DNA of 36,500 nt from JARRON01 sp037383845 (GTDB lineage: Bacteria > Pseudomonadota > Gammaproteobacteria > Steroidobacterales > XN24): positions 1 to 36,500 of the forward strand of contig JARRON010000026.1 of NCBI GenBank assembly GCA_037383845.1, given 5' to 3'. The position numbers and the translations under genes were made by a program. Numbering within the stretch: the stretch's first letter is position 1; the number at the start of each line of letters is the position of its first letter. Of the stretch, positions 23,688 through 30,761 are shown one piece after another. Below the pieces are notes generated by a model, which ran no database searches, was not told where the DNA came from, and worked only from the letters and a program-made list of their open reading frames with translations.

Positions 23688-24514
23688 GACGGATCCTCCG
23701 GCTGGCAGTCAGGGCACAGGTAGAGACGGCGACCGGCCACGATCAGCCGCCGCACGGGACCGCCACAGGCCGGGCAGGGAGCGTCTTCGCGTCCGAATAC
23801 GAAATGCCGCCACCGGCGCCGCGGCAGTCCCGCCGCCCGTCCCGCAGCGGCGGCCGACCTGCTGTTGGTCACGCCACCTGTCCGGTAGGAGCGGCGCGGC
23901 AGGCTGACAACCGCCTTCGCAAGGCCAGTGAGGGCGGTGTCGTCCAGGTCCGACGGGCGCAGGGCGGGATGCAGCCGCGCCACCCACAGGATCTCGCTGC
24001 GAAGGTAATTCCCAAGGCCGGCGGCGAAAGACTGGTCCAGCAGCAGCCCGCCCAGGCGGCGCCGGGCAAACGGCATCGAAAGGGCACGGTCGCGGACCGT
24101 CCGGGCAGTGGTAGTGGCGTGCAGCGGATCCGGTCCCAGCCGGGCCAGTCGCGGGAACCCGTCGACCTCCCCGTCTTTCAGCACCGCGATGTCGGATGCG
24201 CTGTACAGCAGGGCCGATCGGTCGGAGCCGTGCAGCGCCAGGCGCAGCTGCCGGGCGGTCTCGGGCAGGCGTCCGCGGCGGGCGATCTGCCAGCGGCCGT
24301 AGAGCTGGTTGTGGCTGTAAACGGTGAAGCCGCCGCCGAACCGCAGGAGCGTGGCCTTGCCGTGTGTAGCCACCGACTCCAGCCGTCGGCCGCTCAGCGC
24401 ATCGTTCCAGGGGGCCAGGGCCTCCTGGCCGAAACGCACCTCGTGAATGCGCTCGCCTTCCAGGGCGCGGGCGATGCGGTCTGCGCTCCTGCGGACTTCG
24501 GGGCCTTCCGGCAA
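23684..24514 (-). CDS. nei: Endonuclease VIII-type DNA glycosylase
   Basis: 276 residues of the Fpg/Nei family. The catalytic Pro2-Glu3 (MPEGPEVRRSADRIARAL), the lysine near 53 (HGKATLLRF), the helix-two-turn-helix with GLGNYLRSEILW, and the C-terminal zinc finger (CPACG, then CPDC) are present. The RRAAD-like start and QLYGRW strand fit Nei rather than MutM. It removes oxidised pyrimidines and cuts the strand. It is first in the overlapping operon with the flavoprotein, DUF2256/DUF3253 and gshA. Start ATG 24514 lies 22 bases after the DUF962 gene on the same strand, so that gene may be its transcriptional lead. Confidence 0.92.
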   Translation of the reverse strand: MPEGPEVRRSADRIARALEGERIHEVRFGQEALAPWNDALSGRRLESVATHGKATLLRFGGGFTVYSHNQLYGRWQIARRGRLPETARQLRLALHGSDRSALLYSASDIAVLKDGEVDGFPRLARLGPDPLHATTTARTVRDRALSMPFARRRLGGLLLDQSFAAGLGNYLRSEILWVARLHPALRPSDLDDTALTGLAKAVVSLPRRSYRTGGVTNSRSAAAAGRAAGLPRRRWRHFVFGREDAPCPACGGPVRRLIVAGRRLYLCPDCQPEDPS

Positions 24515-24536
24515 GACAGGTCGTCTCCGGCGCCCG

Positions 24537-24842
24537 CTAGAAGCGGATGCGCCCCGTCAGCATGTCCCGGAACATCACGAAGTCGCCCATGAGGCTGTAC
24601 AGGGGATACCGGAAGGTGGCGGGTCTGTTCTTTTCGAAAGCGAAGTGGCCGATCCAGGCGAAACCGTAACCCACTACGGGCACCAGCAGCAGGCCCGCCC
24701 AGTTTGCGCTCATCAGCGCCCAGAGGGCCGTACCGATCACCAGGCACGTGCCGACGAAGTGAAGCCGCCGGCAGTTACGGTCGCTGTGCTCGGACAGGTA
24801 GTAGGGATAAAACTCGCTGAAGCTGGTAAATCGCTCCGACAT
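24537..24842 (-). CDS. DUF962 (Mpo1-like) membrane protein
   Basis: 101 residues. Start EHSDRNCRRLHFVGT and later IGHFAFEKNRPATF are the signature of the DUF962/Mpo1 family, with two to three membrane helices between. Yeast Mpo1 is an iron-dependent dioxygenase in fatty-acid alpha-oxidation; the His and Asn residues thought to hold iron are present here. The bacterial role is unknown. GGAGA lies upstream of ATG 24842. It diverges from the GGDEF gene and precedes nei on the same strand by 22 bases. Confidence 0.88.
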   Translation of the reverse strand: MSERFTSFSEFYPYYLSEHSDRNCRRLHFVGTCLVIGTALWALMSANWAGLLLVPVVGYGFAWIGHFAFEKNRPATFRYPLYSLMGDFVMFRDMLTGRIRF

Positions 24843-24863
24843 GGTCTCTCCTGACGTCCCGCG

Positions 24864-24905
24864 GGCTCCGGCTGAAATGTGACATATGACGCAGACGCCG
24901 GAGCC
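24864..24905. repeat. Inverted repeat in divergent promoter region
   Basis: A perfect 9-bp inverted repeat (24864-24872 and 24897-24905) with a 24-base AT-richer spacer, between the DUF962 gene and the GGDEF gene. The spacer could hold a promoter. It may be a regulator site or a chance GC-rich match. Confidence 0.35.
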
Positions 24906-24957
24906 GCCGGCTTCCTATCGTGTCGCCCAGGGCCATGCGCGCCCGAAAGGACACACA

Positions 24958-25899
24958 ATGGCGGCTACAGACTCCGGACACAATGACGGCCAGGTGCAGC
25001 TTCCCCAGCGACCCGGCGAAAGCCCCGCTGTGTCCGATCCTCCTTTCGTGCCGCCGGCGGTGTCCGATTCTATCGAAGCCGGGACCATGGCCGAGCCGCT
25101 GAGCAGCGACGGCGGTGCGCCAGCGGACCTGCTGGCGGCTGGACTGGCCATCGCACTGGTGGCCTGCCTGCTGCTCGTGTTCCGCGCCAAAAACCTTGCG
25201 TCGATGCTGCGGACGACCCGGCAGGAGCGCAACACCGCCGTGTCCGAGCGCGACGCCCTGCGCCAGTCCCTGGCCGGGCTGGAAGCCGCCGGCCGGGAAC
25301 AGGCAGCCAGGGGGAAGCGGCTCTCGGCCCAGGTCCGCGCCCTGCAGCGGGACCGGCAGAACCTGCTCGAGAGTCGCGCCCGGCTCGCCGCCCGGGCCGA
25401 GCATGACGATCTGACAGGCCTGTTGCATCGGCGCGCTTTCGAGGCCGCTCTAGGGAGGGAGTTGCGCCGGGCGCTCAGGGAAGAGCAGGCGCTCCTGGTC
25501 ATGGCCTGGACGGTGGACGAGCCGGAAGCGCTGGCCGTGGACCCGGACAAGAGCGACAGGATGATCCAGCAGGTGGCCACCGCCCTCTCCGCAGCCTGCC
25601 GCCGGGGCGGGGACCAGGTGGCCCGGCTCGCAGAGACGGCATTTGCCGCGGCCCTGCCGGGCACCGACGCCCGGGGCGCGATGCGGATATTCGAAACCGC
25701 CCGACAGGCTCTCGACGGGCACAAGCCAGCCCTCGCTCTCAGCGCCGGGCTGGTGGAGGTGGACGCGGCCGGCGGGGCGGAGCCCGACGACATTCTCAAC
25801 GCCCTGGACGCAGCCTGCGGCGAAGCGAAGCGCAGGGGCGGGAACCAGCTCGTCCGGGTTCGCATACAGCGAAACGAACCCCAGCGGGCAGCGGGATGA
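24958..25899 (+). CDS. Membrane protein with degenerate GGDEF domain
   Basis: 313 residues: a Pro/Ser-rich N-terminus, one membrane helix (about 57-75), a long charged coiled coil (about 80-145) and a GGDEF-type domain (about 146-305). The entry motif HDDLTGLLHRRAF is normal. The active-site hairpin that should read GGDEF is AETAF (225-229; bases 25630-25644), and the first metal-binding Asp is lost (VMAWTVDEP). It cannot make c-di-GMP by the usual route; a regulatory or GTP-sensing role is likely. Its stop overlaps the start of the EAL gene (ATGA), so both are made together. ATG 24958 has GAAAGG upstream; an internal ATG at 25087 is a weaker alternative. Confidence 0.85.
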   Translation: MAATDSGHNDGQVQLPQRPGESPAVSDPPFVPPAVSDSIEAGTMAEPLSSDGGAPADLLAAGLAIALVACLLLVFRAKNLASMLRTTRQERNTAVSERDALRQSLAGLEAAGREQAARGKRLSAQVRALQRDRQNLLESRARLAARAEHDDLTGLLHRRAFEAALGRELRRALREEQALLVMAWTVDEPEALAVDPDKSDRMIQQVATALSAACRRGGDQVARLAETAFAAALPGTDARGAMRIFETARQALDGHKPALALSAGLVEVDAAGGAEPDDILNALDAACGEAKRRGGNQLVRVRIQRNEPQRAAG

Positions 25900-27098
25900 A
25901 CCCGGCGGGCCGGGCGCCGCAGAACCTCCTCATGCTGGAACCGGAAGCGGTTCACGCGGACGCGGCCAGCCGCGTGTGCCGCCAGCACGGCCTGAACGCG
26001 TCGGTGGCCGAGGACTTCACGGGGTTCGCGCGGGCCTGGCGCGACGACACGGATATCGTGATCCTGTCCCTGGCGGTTTCCTGCAGCGACGGGGTGGACG
26101 CCATCCGTTTCCTGTCCCACCGGCGCGCCGCGGCGGGCCTTATCATCACCAGCGATGCCGATCCCCGGATCCTGAACGCAGCGGGACGCCTGGCACGAGC
26201 CCGGCGCCTGCGGGTCCTGGGCACCCTCGCCAGGCCCTGCGTGGACCGGGAACTGGAGGCGCTCCTCACTCGCAATGACCACGGACCGGGACCGGAGGAG
26301 GAGCCGGACCCCATCCAGCTGGCCAGGGAGGACCTGCGTCGGTGTCTCAGCGAGGGACTGGTGAGCGTCTACTTCCAGCCCAAGATCGACCTGGACACCC
26401 TGAGCTTCGTGGCCGTCGAGGCCCTGGTGAGGATCGACCACCCCAGGCGCGGCCTGCTGCGGCCGGACGCCTTCCTGGCGATGGCCGAAGCGTCGGGGAT
26501 GGTGGGCGAGCTGACCGAGGCCGTGGCCCGGGAGGCATTCTCCTGGGCTGCCCGGTGGCGCCAGGCCGGGATGGATATCAGCGTGGCAGTAAACGTCTCT
26601 CCCCTGCTGCTCGCAGACCCGCAGCTGCCGGAGACGCTGGCCAGCTGGGCGGCGGAACTGGACCTGGAGACCGAGCGGGTGATTCTCGAGGTCACCGAGA
26701 CCTGGATGGCGGAAGACGGGGTTGCCGCGCTGGAGACGCTGACGAGGCTGCGGCTGGCCGGATTCCAGCTGGCGGTGGACGACTTCGGCACCGGCTATTC
26801 CACCATGGCCCAGCTCAACGAGATCCCCTACAGCGAGATGAAGCTGGACAAGTCCTTCATCCGGAACGCCGCCTCGGACCCGGAGAGCCGGGCCATCGTG
26901 GAGGCCAGCATCGAGCTGGGCCACAAGCTCGGCATGCGGGTGGTGGCCGAGGGCATCGAGCGCCAGGAGGACTGGGACCTCATCGCCGAGCTCGGCTGCG
27001 ACGAGGGGCAGGGCTACTTCCTGGCCCGGCCCATGCGCCCCGAGGCTCTCGAGCAGTGGCTGGCGCGCTGGGAGGCCTCCCTGGGCAGGGGTACCTAG
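25896..27098 (+). CDS. RocR-like EAL phosphodiesterase with pseudo-receiver
   Basis: 400 residues. Residues ~10-128 form a receiver-like domain in which the phospho-acceptor position is Ser (ILSLA, S58) and the conserved Lys is Arg (LARP). Residues ~140-395 form a complete EAL domain: EAL 175-177, N233, EVTE 265-268, DD 295-296 in DDFGTGY, K317, EGIE 352-355, Q372. These numbers nearly coincide with those of Pseudomonas RocR, so the layout is the same. It should hydrolyse c-di-GMP. With no phosphorylation site, control may come from the coupled membrane GGDEF-like protein. The stop shares CTAG with the convergent Lrp gene. Confidence 0.9.
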   Translation: MNPAGRAPQNLLMLEPEAVHADAASRVCRQHGLNASVAEDFTGFARAWRDDTDIVILSLAVSCSDGVDAIRFLSHRRAAAGLIITSDADPRILNAAGRLARARRLRVLGTLARPCVDRELEALLTRNDHGPGPEEEPDPIQLAREDLRRCLSEGLVSVYFQPKIDLDTLSFVAVEALVRIDHPRRGLLRPDAFLAMAEASGMVGELTEAVAREAFSWAARWRQAGMDISVAVNVSPLLLADPQLPETLASWAAELDLETERVILEVTETWMAEDGVAALETLTRLRLAGFQLAVDDFGTGYSTMAQLNEIPYSEMKLDKSFIRNAASDPESRAIVEASIELGHKLGMRVVAEGIERQEDWDLIAELGCDEGQGYFLARPMRPEALEQWLARWEASLGRGT

Positions 27099-27574
27099 TC
27101 CGCCGGCCCGGCCTGGGGCGGGATTGCAAGCTCCCAGCGCCTTGCGTGCTCGAAGATCAGGCGGGTCTCGATGTGGGCCACCTCCGGCTGCTCCGTGAAC
27201 GCCGAGAGGGTGATCTCCCGCAGGTGATCGGCGTCCCGGGCGGCGACATGTACCAGGAAGTCGTCAGCGCCAGTGACGTGGTAAAGGGCCACGACCTCGG
27301 CACGCTCCAGGACCGCTGCGCGGAAGGCGTCCACGCTGTCCCGGGAGTGCTGCCGCAGTCGGATGGCCACCATGGCCTGCAGGCCGACGCCCAGCAGGGC
27401 GGGGTCCACCTCCGCGTGGAACCCCCTGAGGACCCCCCGGGCCCGCAGCTTGAGCACCCGCTCGTGGCAGCTGGAGGGCGCGAGCCCCACCCGGTCCGCC
27501 AGGGCCTTGTTGCTGATCCGGGCATTCTTCGTCAGCAGCGCCAGGATTTCGCGGTCGGTTCGGTCAATCTTCAC
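27095..27574 (-). CDS. Lrp/AsnC family transcriptional regulator
   Basis: 159 residues. The N-terminal helix-turn-helix (DRTDREILALLTKNARISNKAL, then GLAPSSCHERVLKL) and C-terminal RAM domain (VVALYHVTGADDFLVHVAARD) are typical. It diverges from the PLP enzyme gene; in Pseudomonas putida the Lrp-type MdeR controls the adjacent methionine gamma-lyase, so a similar amino-acid-responsive activation is likely. An inverted repeat at 27610-27622 in the shared 100-base region could be its binding site. Confidence 0.92.
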   Translation of the reverse strand: MKIDRTDREILALLTKNARISNKALADRVGLAPSSCHERVLKLRARGVLRGFHAEVDPALLGVGLQAMVAIRLRQHSRDSVDAFRAAVLERAEVVALYHVTGADDFLVHVAARDADHLREITLSAFTEQPEVAHIETRLIFEHARRWELAIPPQAGPAD

Positions 27575-27609
27575 TGAAATGGGCTATCTCCGAATAAATG
27601 CCGGCGATG

Positions 27610-27622
27610 GGCAATGTTTGCC
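27610..27622. promoter_or_regulatory. Inverted repeat between Lrp gene and PLP enzyme gene
   Basis: GGCAA-TGT-TTGCC, a 13-base perfect inverted repeat in the divergent intergenic region, and a candidate Lrp-family site. AGGAGG lies further on, before ATG 27675. Confidence 0.4.
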
Positions 27623-27674
27623 TAACAAAGTCTACCATCCTGCCTGTTGAGCGAATGCTAACCAGGAGGCAGCC

Positions 27675-28856
27675 ATGCGCAGGTCGACCCTTGCAGTTCA
27701 CGCGGGAAGAGAGGATTTCCGTCGTCTGAAAGTCCACGCGCCCCCGCTGGACCTTTCCACCACCTACCCGCTCGAAGACCTCGCCGGGGGCACCGCATGC
27801 CTCGATGCGGCCGTCGAGGGCCGGCGTCCCGGCGACAACCCGGTGTACTGCCGGCTCGAGAACCCCACCGTGGCGCGGTTTGAAGAGGCCATGGCGGCCA
27901 TGGAGGGTGCGGAGTCCGCCGTGGCCTTCAGCTCCGGGATGGCGGCACTGACGGCCTGCCTGCTGGCCGCCTCGCAGCGCGGAAGGCATGTGGTGGCGGT
28001 TCGTCCCCTTTACGGCACCAGCGACCACCTGCTCGCCAGCGGCCTGCTCGGGCTTGACGTGACGTGGTCTGAACCGGCGGCGATTGCCGGTGCGATACGG
28101 CCCGACACCGGGCTCGTCATCATCGAAACGCCCGCGAATCCGACGCTGTCTCTCGTCGACATCGCCGACGTCGCCCGCCAGGCGGCAGGGGTCCCGGTGG
28201 CCGTAGACTCGACCTTCGCGACGCCGGTGCTCCAGCAGCCGCTGGCGCTGGGCGCCACCTACAGCCTGCACAGCGCGACCAAGTTCCTGGGCGGCCACGG
28301 CGACGTCGCAGGCGGAGTGGTCGCCTGCAGCGAGGCCGACGCTCGTCCCCTGCGACAGGTGCGGTTGGCCACCGGGGGCCTGATGCATCCCCTGGCCGGG
28401 TACCTCCTGCACCGGGGCCTGCCCACCCTGGCGATCCGGGTGGAGCGCGCCCAGGCCGGGGCCGCCCGCCTCGCCGAGCTGCTGTTTGACCACCCCGGCG
28501 TCAACGAGGTCCTGTTCCCGGGCTTCCGGGGTCGCCAGTCGGACCTGCTCGGCCGACAGATGGCCGGTCCCGGCGCCGTGCTGTCCTTCCGCGTCGCCGG
28601 TGGACGCGGCGCGGCGGAGGAAGTGCTGGAACGCCTTCGTCTCATCACCCCGGCGGTCAGCCTGGGCTCCGTGGATACCCTGATCCAGCACCCGGCGGGG
28701 CTGACCCACCGGGTGGTTGACGACGACGCGCGCCTGGCCAGCGGGATCGACGAGGGCCTCCTGCGGCTGTCCGTCGGGCTGGAAGACCCCCGGGACCTCT
28801 GGGACGACCTGGCCGGTGCCCTCGATGCGGCCGGCGCTGCCACCCGGGCGGCCTGA
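27675..28856 (+). CDS. Trans-sulfuration family PLP enzyme (methionine gamma-lyase or cystathionine gamma-lyase/synthase)
   Basis: 393 residues of the Cys/Met metabolism PLP family. Marks are PVYCRLENPTVARFE, SSGMAALTA, ETPANPTL, the PLP lysine K203 in SLHSATKFLGGHGD, and a C-terminal SVGLEDPRDL. The reaction is an elimination or replacement at the gamma carbon of methionine, cystathionine or an activated homoserine. The Cys that marks methionine gamma-lyase (after PLYG) is Thr here (T115), which argues against a typical one; the divergent Lrp regulator argues for amino-acid breakdown. AGGAGG precedes ATG 27675. The enzyme type is left open. Confidence 0.88.
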   Translation: MRRSTLAVHAGREDFRRLKVHAPPLDLSTTYPLEDLAGGTACLDAAVEGRRPGDNPVYCRLENPTVARFEEAMAAMEGAESAVAFSSGMAALTACLLAASQRGRHVVAVRPLYGTSDHLLASGLLGLDVTWSEPAAIAGAIRPDTGLVIIETPANPTLSLVDIADVARQAAGVPVAVDSTFATPVLQQPLALGATYSLHSATKFLGGHGDVAGGVVACSEADARPLRQVRLATGGLMHPLAGYLLHRGLPTLAIRVERAQAGAARLAELLFDHPGVNEVLFPGFRGRQSDLLGRQMAGPGAVLSFRVAGGRGAAEEVLERLRLITPAVSLGSVDTLIQHPAGLTHRVVDDDARLASGIDEGLLRLSVGLEDPRDLWDDLAGALDAAGAATRAA

Positions 28857-28859
28857 GGG

Positions 28860-28893
28860 TTGACATTTGCGCCAAACTGACTTACTAGTAAGT
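28860..28893 (+). promoter_or_regulatory. Promoter and palindromic operator of the TetR gene
   Basis: A perfect -35 TTGACA (28860-28865) and TACTAG (28883-28888) as a -10-like box with a 17-base spacer. The -10 lies within a perfect 14-base palindrome ACTTACTAGTAAGT (28880-28893). A bound TetR would block the promoter. GGAGA follows before ATG 28912. A near copy occurs at 29523-29536. Confidence 0.8.
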
Positions 28894-28911
28894 TAACTGC
28901 CAGGAGAAACC

Positions 28912-29499
28912 ATGCCGCCCCGGACCGACACACGCGAGAGAATCCTCTCCACCGCCGACCTGCTGATGCGGCAGAAAGGCTTCAACGGCTTCAGCTACCA
29001 GGACATCGCAAAGCCGCTGGGGATCCGGAATGCCGCCGTGCACTACCACTTCCCCACCAAGGCGGACCTGGCCGCCGAACTGGTGGAGAACGTGCGGCGC
29101 ATGCTCCACGACCGTACGGACGACTTCATGGCCCGGGGCGGCGACGCCCGGGGCCAGCTGGAGGCGTTCATCGCCTTCACCATGAACGAGTGCGCCTGCG
29201 ATCACACGGTCTGCCCGGTGGGGGCCATCGCCGCAGACTTCTTCTCCCTGCCGGAGCCGGTGCAGGCGGCGGGCAAACGGCTCGTCGACGACCTCGTGGC
29301 CTGGATGACCCGCGTCTGCGAGGTCGGCCGGGAGCAGGGCCAGTTCCGCTTCGACGGGCCTGCCGTGGCCAAGGCCGAGGAGATTCTTACCGCATTGCAG
29401 GGGGCCCGCCAGATGACCCGGTTCCGGGGCCCGGCAATGCTGCGCAATGTTGCCAACCAGATTCGGCGGGACCTGGGCCTGCCCGCCGCCCGCGACTGA
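28912..29499 (+). CDS. TetR family transcriptional regulator
   Basis: 195 residues. The N-terminal helix-turn-helix is clear (GFSYQDIAKPLGIRNAAVHY, then HFPTKADL). The C-terminal domain contains two close Cys (ECACDHTVCPVGAI), which may sense oxidants or electrophiles or simply be structural. The start of the domain, VCPVGAIAADFFSLP, is found in the YcdC/NemR-like group of TetR regulators. The promoter overlaps a palindrome repeated before the next gene, so this protein probably represses itself and the 29568 gene. Start ATG 28912 has AGGAGA upstream. Confidence 0.9.
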   Translation: MPPRTDTRERILSTADLLMRQKGFNGFSYQDIAKPLGIRNAAVHYHFPTKADLAAELVENVRRMLHDRTDDFMARGGDARGQLEAFIAFTMNECACDHTVCPVGAIAADFFSLPEPVQAAGKRLVDDLVAWMTRVCEVGREQGQFRFDGPAVAKAEEILTALQGARQMTRFRGPAMLRNVANQIRRDLGLPAARD

Positions 29500-29522
29500 G
29501 TGTTTTTTTGCCCGCGTTACTT

Positions 29523-29536
29523 ACTTACTAGTCAGT
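29523..29536 (+). promoter_or_regulatory. Second copy of the TetR operator, before the membrane protein gene
   Basis: ACTTACTAGTCAGT differs from the perfect palindrome at 28880-28893 by one base, and flanking bases also match (GTTAA on the right). AATAAT at 29538-29543 is a possible -10. This indicates joint control of the 29568 gene by the TetR at 28912. Confidence 0.72.
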
Positions 29537-29567
29537 TAATAATTCGATCACCTCGAGGAGAACCGTC

Positions 29568-30023
29568 ATGTTTGTCGTTGACCAGGTCCAGAACCGCCCC
29601 CGACAAGCCGCCGCCGCAACCCAGGAGATGCGCCTGCCTTCCCTGCCTGTCTCCACGGCCGGCGTTGCCCCCGTGCTCGCGTGGCTGGCTGCAGGGGTGC
29701 TGGCCACCGCAGCCCTTCGCCTCGCCGGTCCTGCCGGGGAGCTGGCACTCCAGGCCCTGGCCGGCACGGCGGCGCTGGTCTACCTGGGCACGGCGGTGAT
29801 CTCCGGCCGACCCGGTGTCGCGCTGCTCGACCTGGCCACGGCCGCGCTGGTCGTCGGGCTTGCAGCAGGCACCGCCGTGAACGCCAGCACCGTCATGATG
29901 GTGCACGTGCTGTGGGGCATCCTTCGGGGACCGATGGCGCCCGCGGGCTCCGGAAGAACATTCACCAGTGCCTGGAGCCTGTTCTTCGCCGCCGTGGCCC
30001 TGCTGGCCGGCCTCAGTGCGTAG
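29568..30023 (+). CDS. Four-helix membrane protein, unknown function, TetR-controlled
   Basis: 151 residues. After a soluble stretch of ~30 there are four hydrophobic segments (about 33-52, 58-80, 84-102, 134-150), the third rich in Ala, Leu and Thr. It lacks clear catalytic motifs; the loop HVLWGILRGPMAPAGSGRTF between the third and fourth segments contains a His and two Arg. I do not recognise a family. GAGGAGA lies before ATG 29568. Its promoter region holds a copy of the operator of the preceding TetR gene, so it is probably induced by the compound that TetR senses. It converges with the AhpD-like gene, with a long stem-loop between. Confidence 0.75.
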   Translation: MFVVDQVQNRPRQAAAATQEMRLPSLPVSTAGVAPVLAWLAAGVLATAALRLAGPAGELALQALAGTAALVYLGTAVISGRPGVALLDLATAALVVGLAAGTAVNASTVMMVHVLWGILRGPMAPAGSGRTFTSAWSLFFAAVALLAGLSA

Positions 30024-30027
30024 GACC

Positions 30028-30073
30028 GGCCGCGGCTGACACCCGGACCTCGACCCGGGCGTCAGCCGTGGCC
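30028..30073. terminator. Large stem-loop between convergent genes
   Basis: Arms 30028-30046 and 30055-30073 pair over 19 bases with one wobble and one mismatch, loop 8 bases. No T-run on either side. The stop codon of the minus-strand gene (30062-30064) lies in the arm. It could terminate transcription from both sides with help from Rho or protect 3' ends. Confidence 0.55.
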
Positions 30074-30343
30074 GAGCTCCTCGTCCATGATCTCCTCCCG
30101 GGTGGCGCCGTTGCGCAGGGCGGCCCGTGCATGGAACGCGATACACGGGTCGCAGCGCTCGGACACGGAGATGGCCAGGGCAATGATTTCCTTGATCTTC
30201 GGGTCCAGGTGGCGCCCGTCTTCCGCCGCCACCTCGCCGTGGAGCATGTTGAAGCCCTCGAACGTCGCGGGCCGGGCCTTCTTGAACTTGGCGTTGGCGG
30301 CGGTGATGCGCTTGCGCATCTGGTCGTAGTATTTCTCGGACAT
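30062..30343 (-). CDS. Carboxymuconolactone decarboxylase/AhpD-like protein
   Basis: 93 residues. The CMD core is present: HGEVAAEDGRHLDPKIKEIIALAISVSERCDPCIAFHARAAL in outline, with the C-x-x-C (CDPC) and downstream His of AhpD-type thiol-redox proteins. The C-terminus ends at REEIMDEELGHG, roughly 20 residues shorter than the usual ending with VLGVAVLMGGGP-like helix; the stop lies in a stem-loop. It may be a naturally short family member or truncated. ATG 30343 is chosen because the protein begins MSEKYYDQMRK and AGGGAGGC lies upstream. It converges with the four-helix protein gene. Confidence 0.78.
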   Translation of the reverse strand: MSEKYYDQMRKRITAANAKFKKARPATFEGFNMLHGEVAAEDGRHLDPKIKEIIALAISVSERCDPCIAFHARAALRNGATREEIMDEELGHG

Positions 30344-30442
30344 GCTGGAAAGCCTCCCTGTGAGCGGCGAAACGGATCGACGATGGTCGTCAGGATACCC
30401 GGGCGGCGCCGGCGGACTGTCGGCGTCGGCGCGGCTCCCGGA

Positions 30443-30485
30443 CAAAAAGAAAGGCGCCGCATGATGATCCGAAGATCGCGGCGCC
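30443..30485 (-). terminator. Intrinsic terminator of the small hypothetical gene
   Basis: On the minus strand a perfect 8-bp stem (GGCGCCGC with GCGGCGCC) encloses a small GATC-TTCG-GATC hairpin with a UUCG tetraloop. A T-rich run follows (complement of 30444-30452). It lies 31 bases after the stop of the 30516-30761 gene. Confidence 0.88.
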
Positions 30486-30515
30486 CAAGGGGGGAGTCGT
30501 TGAAGCTGCCTGCGG

Positions 30516-30761
30516 CTAGGCGCTGGCGGCCATAGAAACCTGTTCCATTTCGTAGCCGATCACTTCCCGGGTATCCGGGTCTCGAATCGGCCGGCCGGGA
30601 CGGAAGCGGGCGAACGTCCGGCAGAGTTTCCTCGCTTCCGGCCCGATATTTTCGATGGCCATCCGGCCGTCTGCAAGGCGGACGAGGACCTGGGCCTTCT
30701 TGGCCCTGCCCTCCGGGCCTTCGCCCGGCAGAAGTCCGATTACCTGCTTTTCGTCACTCAC
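30516..30761 (-). CDS. Small hypothetical protein
   Basis: 81 residues. No signal peptide or membrane segment. The central part KKAQVLVRLADGRMAIENIG looks like two beta strands. RPIRDPDTREVIGYEMEQVS near the end recalls a short strand-turn-strand found in LysM or FlgP-like proteins, but I assign no family. GTG 30761 is chosen because AAGGA lies about 10 bases upstream; ATG 30800 is possible. The frame is open to 30965 but that part is AT-rich and looks intergenic. The strong terminator behind it supports a real transcript. Confidence 0.6.
   Translation of the reverse strand: MSDEKQVIGLLPGEGPEGRAKKAQVLVRLADGRMAIENIGPEARKLCRTFARFRPGRPIRDPDTREVIGYEMEQVSMAASA

Noticed and set aside
25606..25620. 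The GGD triplet just before the active-site hairpin as an intact GGDEF motif
   Set aside because: These residues (RRGGDQ) align with the loop before VARL; the position after VARL reads AETAF, so the real motif is lost.
29503..29509. T-run after the TetR stop as an intrinsic terminator
   Set aside because: No stem directly precedes the T-run; only a weak GGGC/GCCC pairing lies further upstream.
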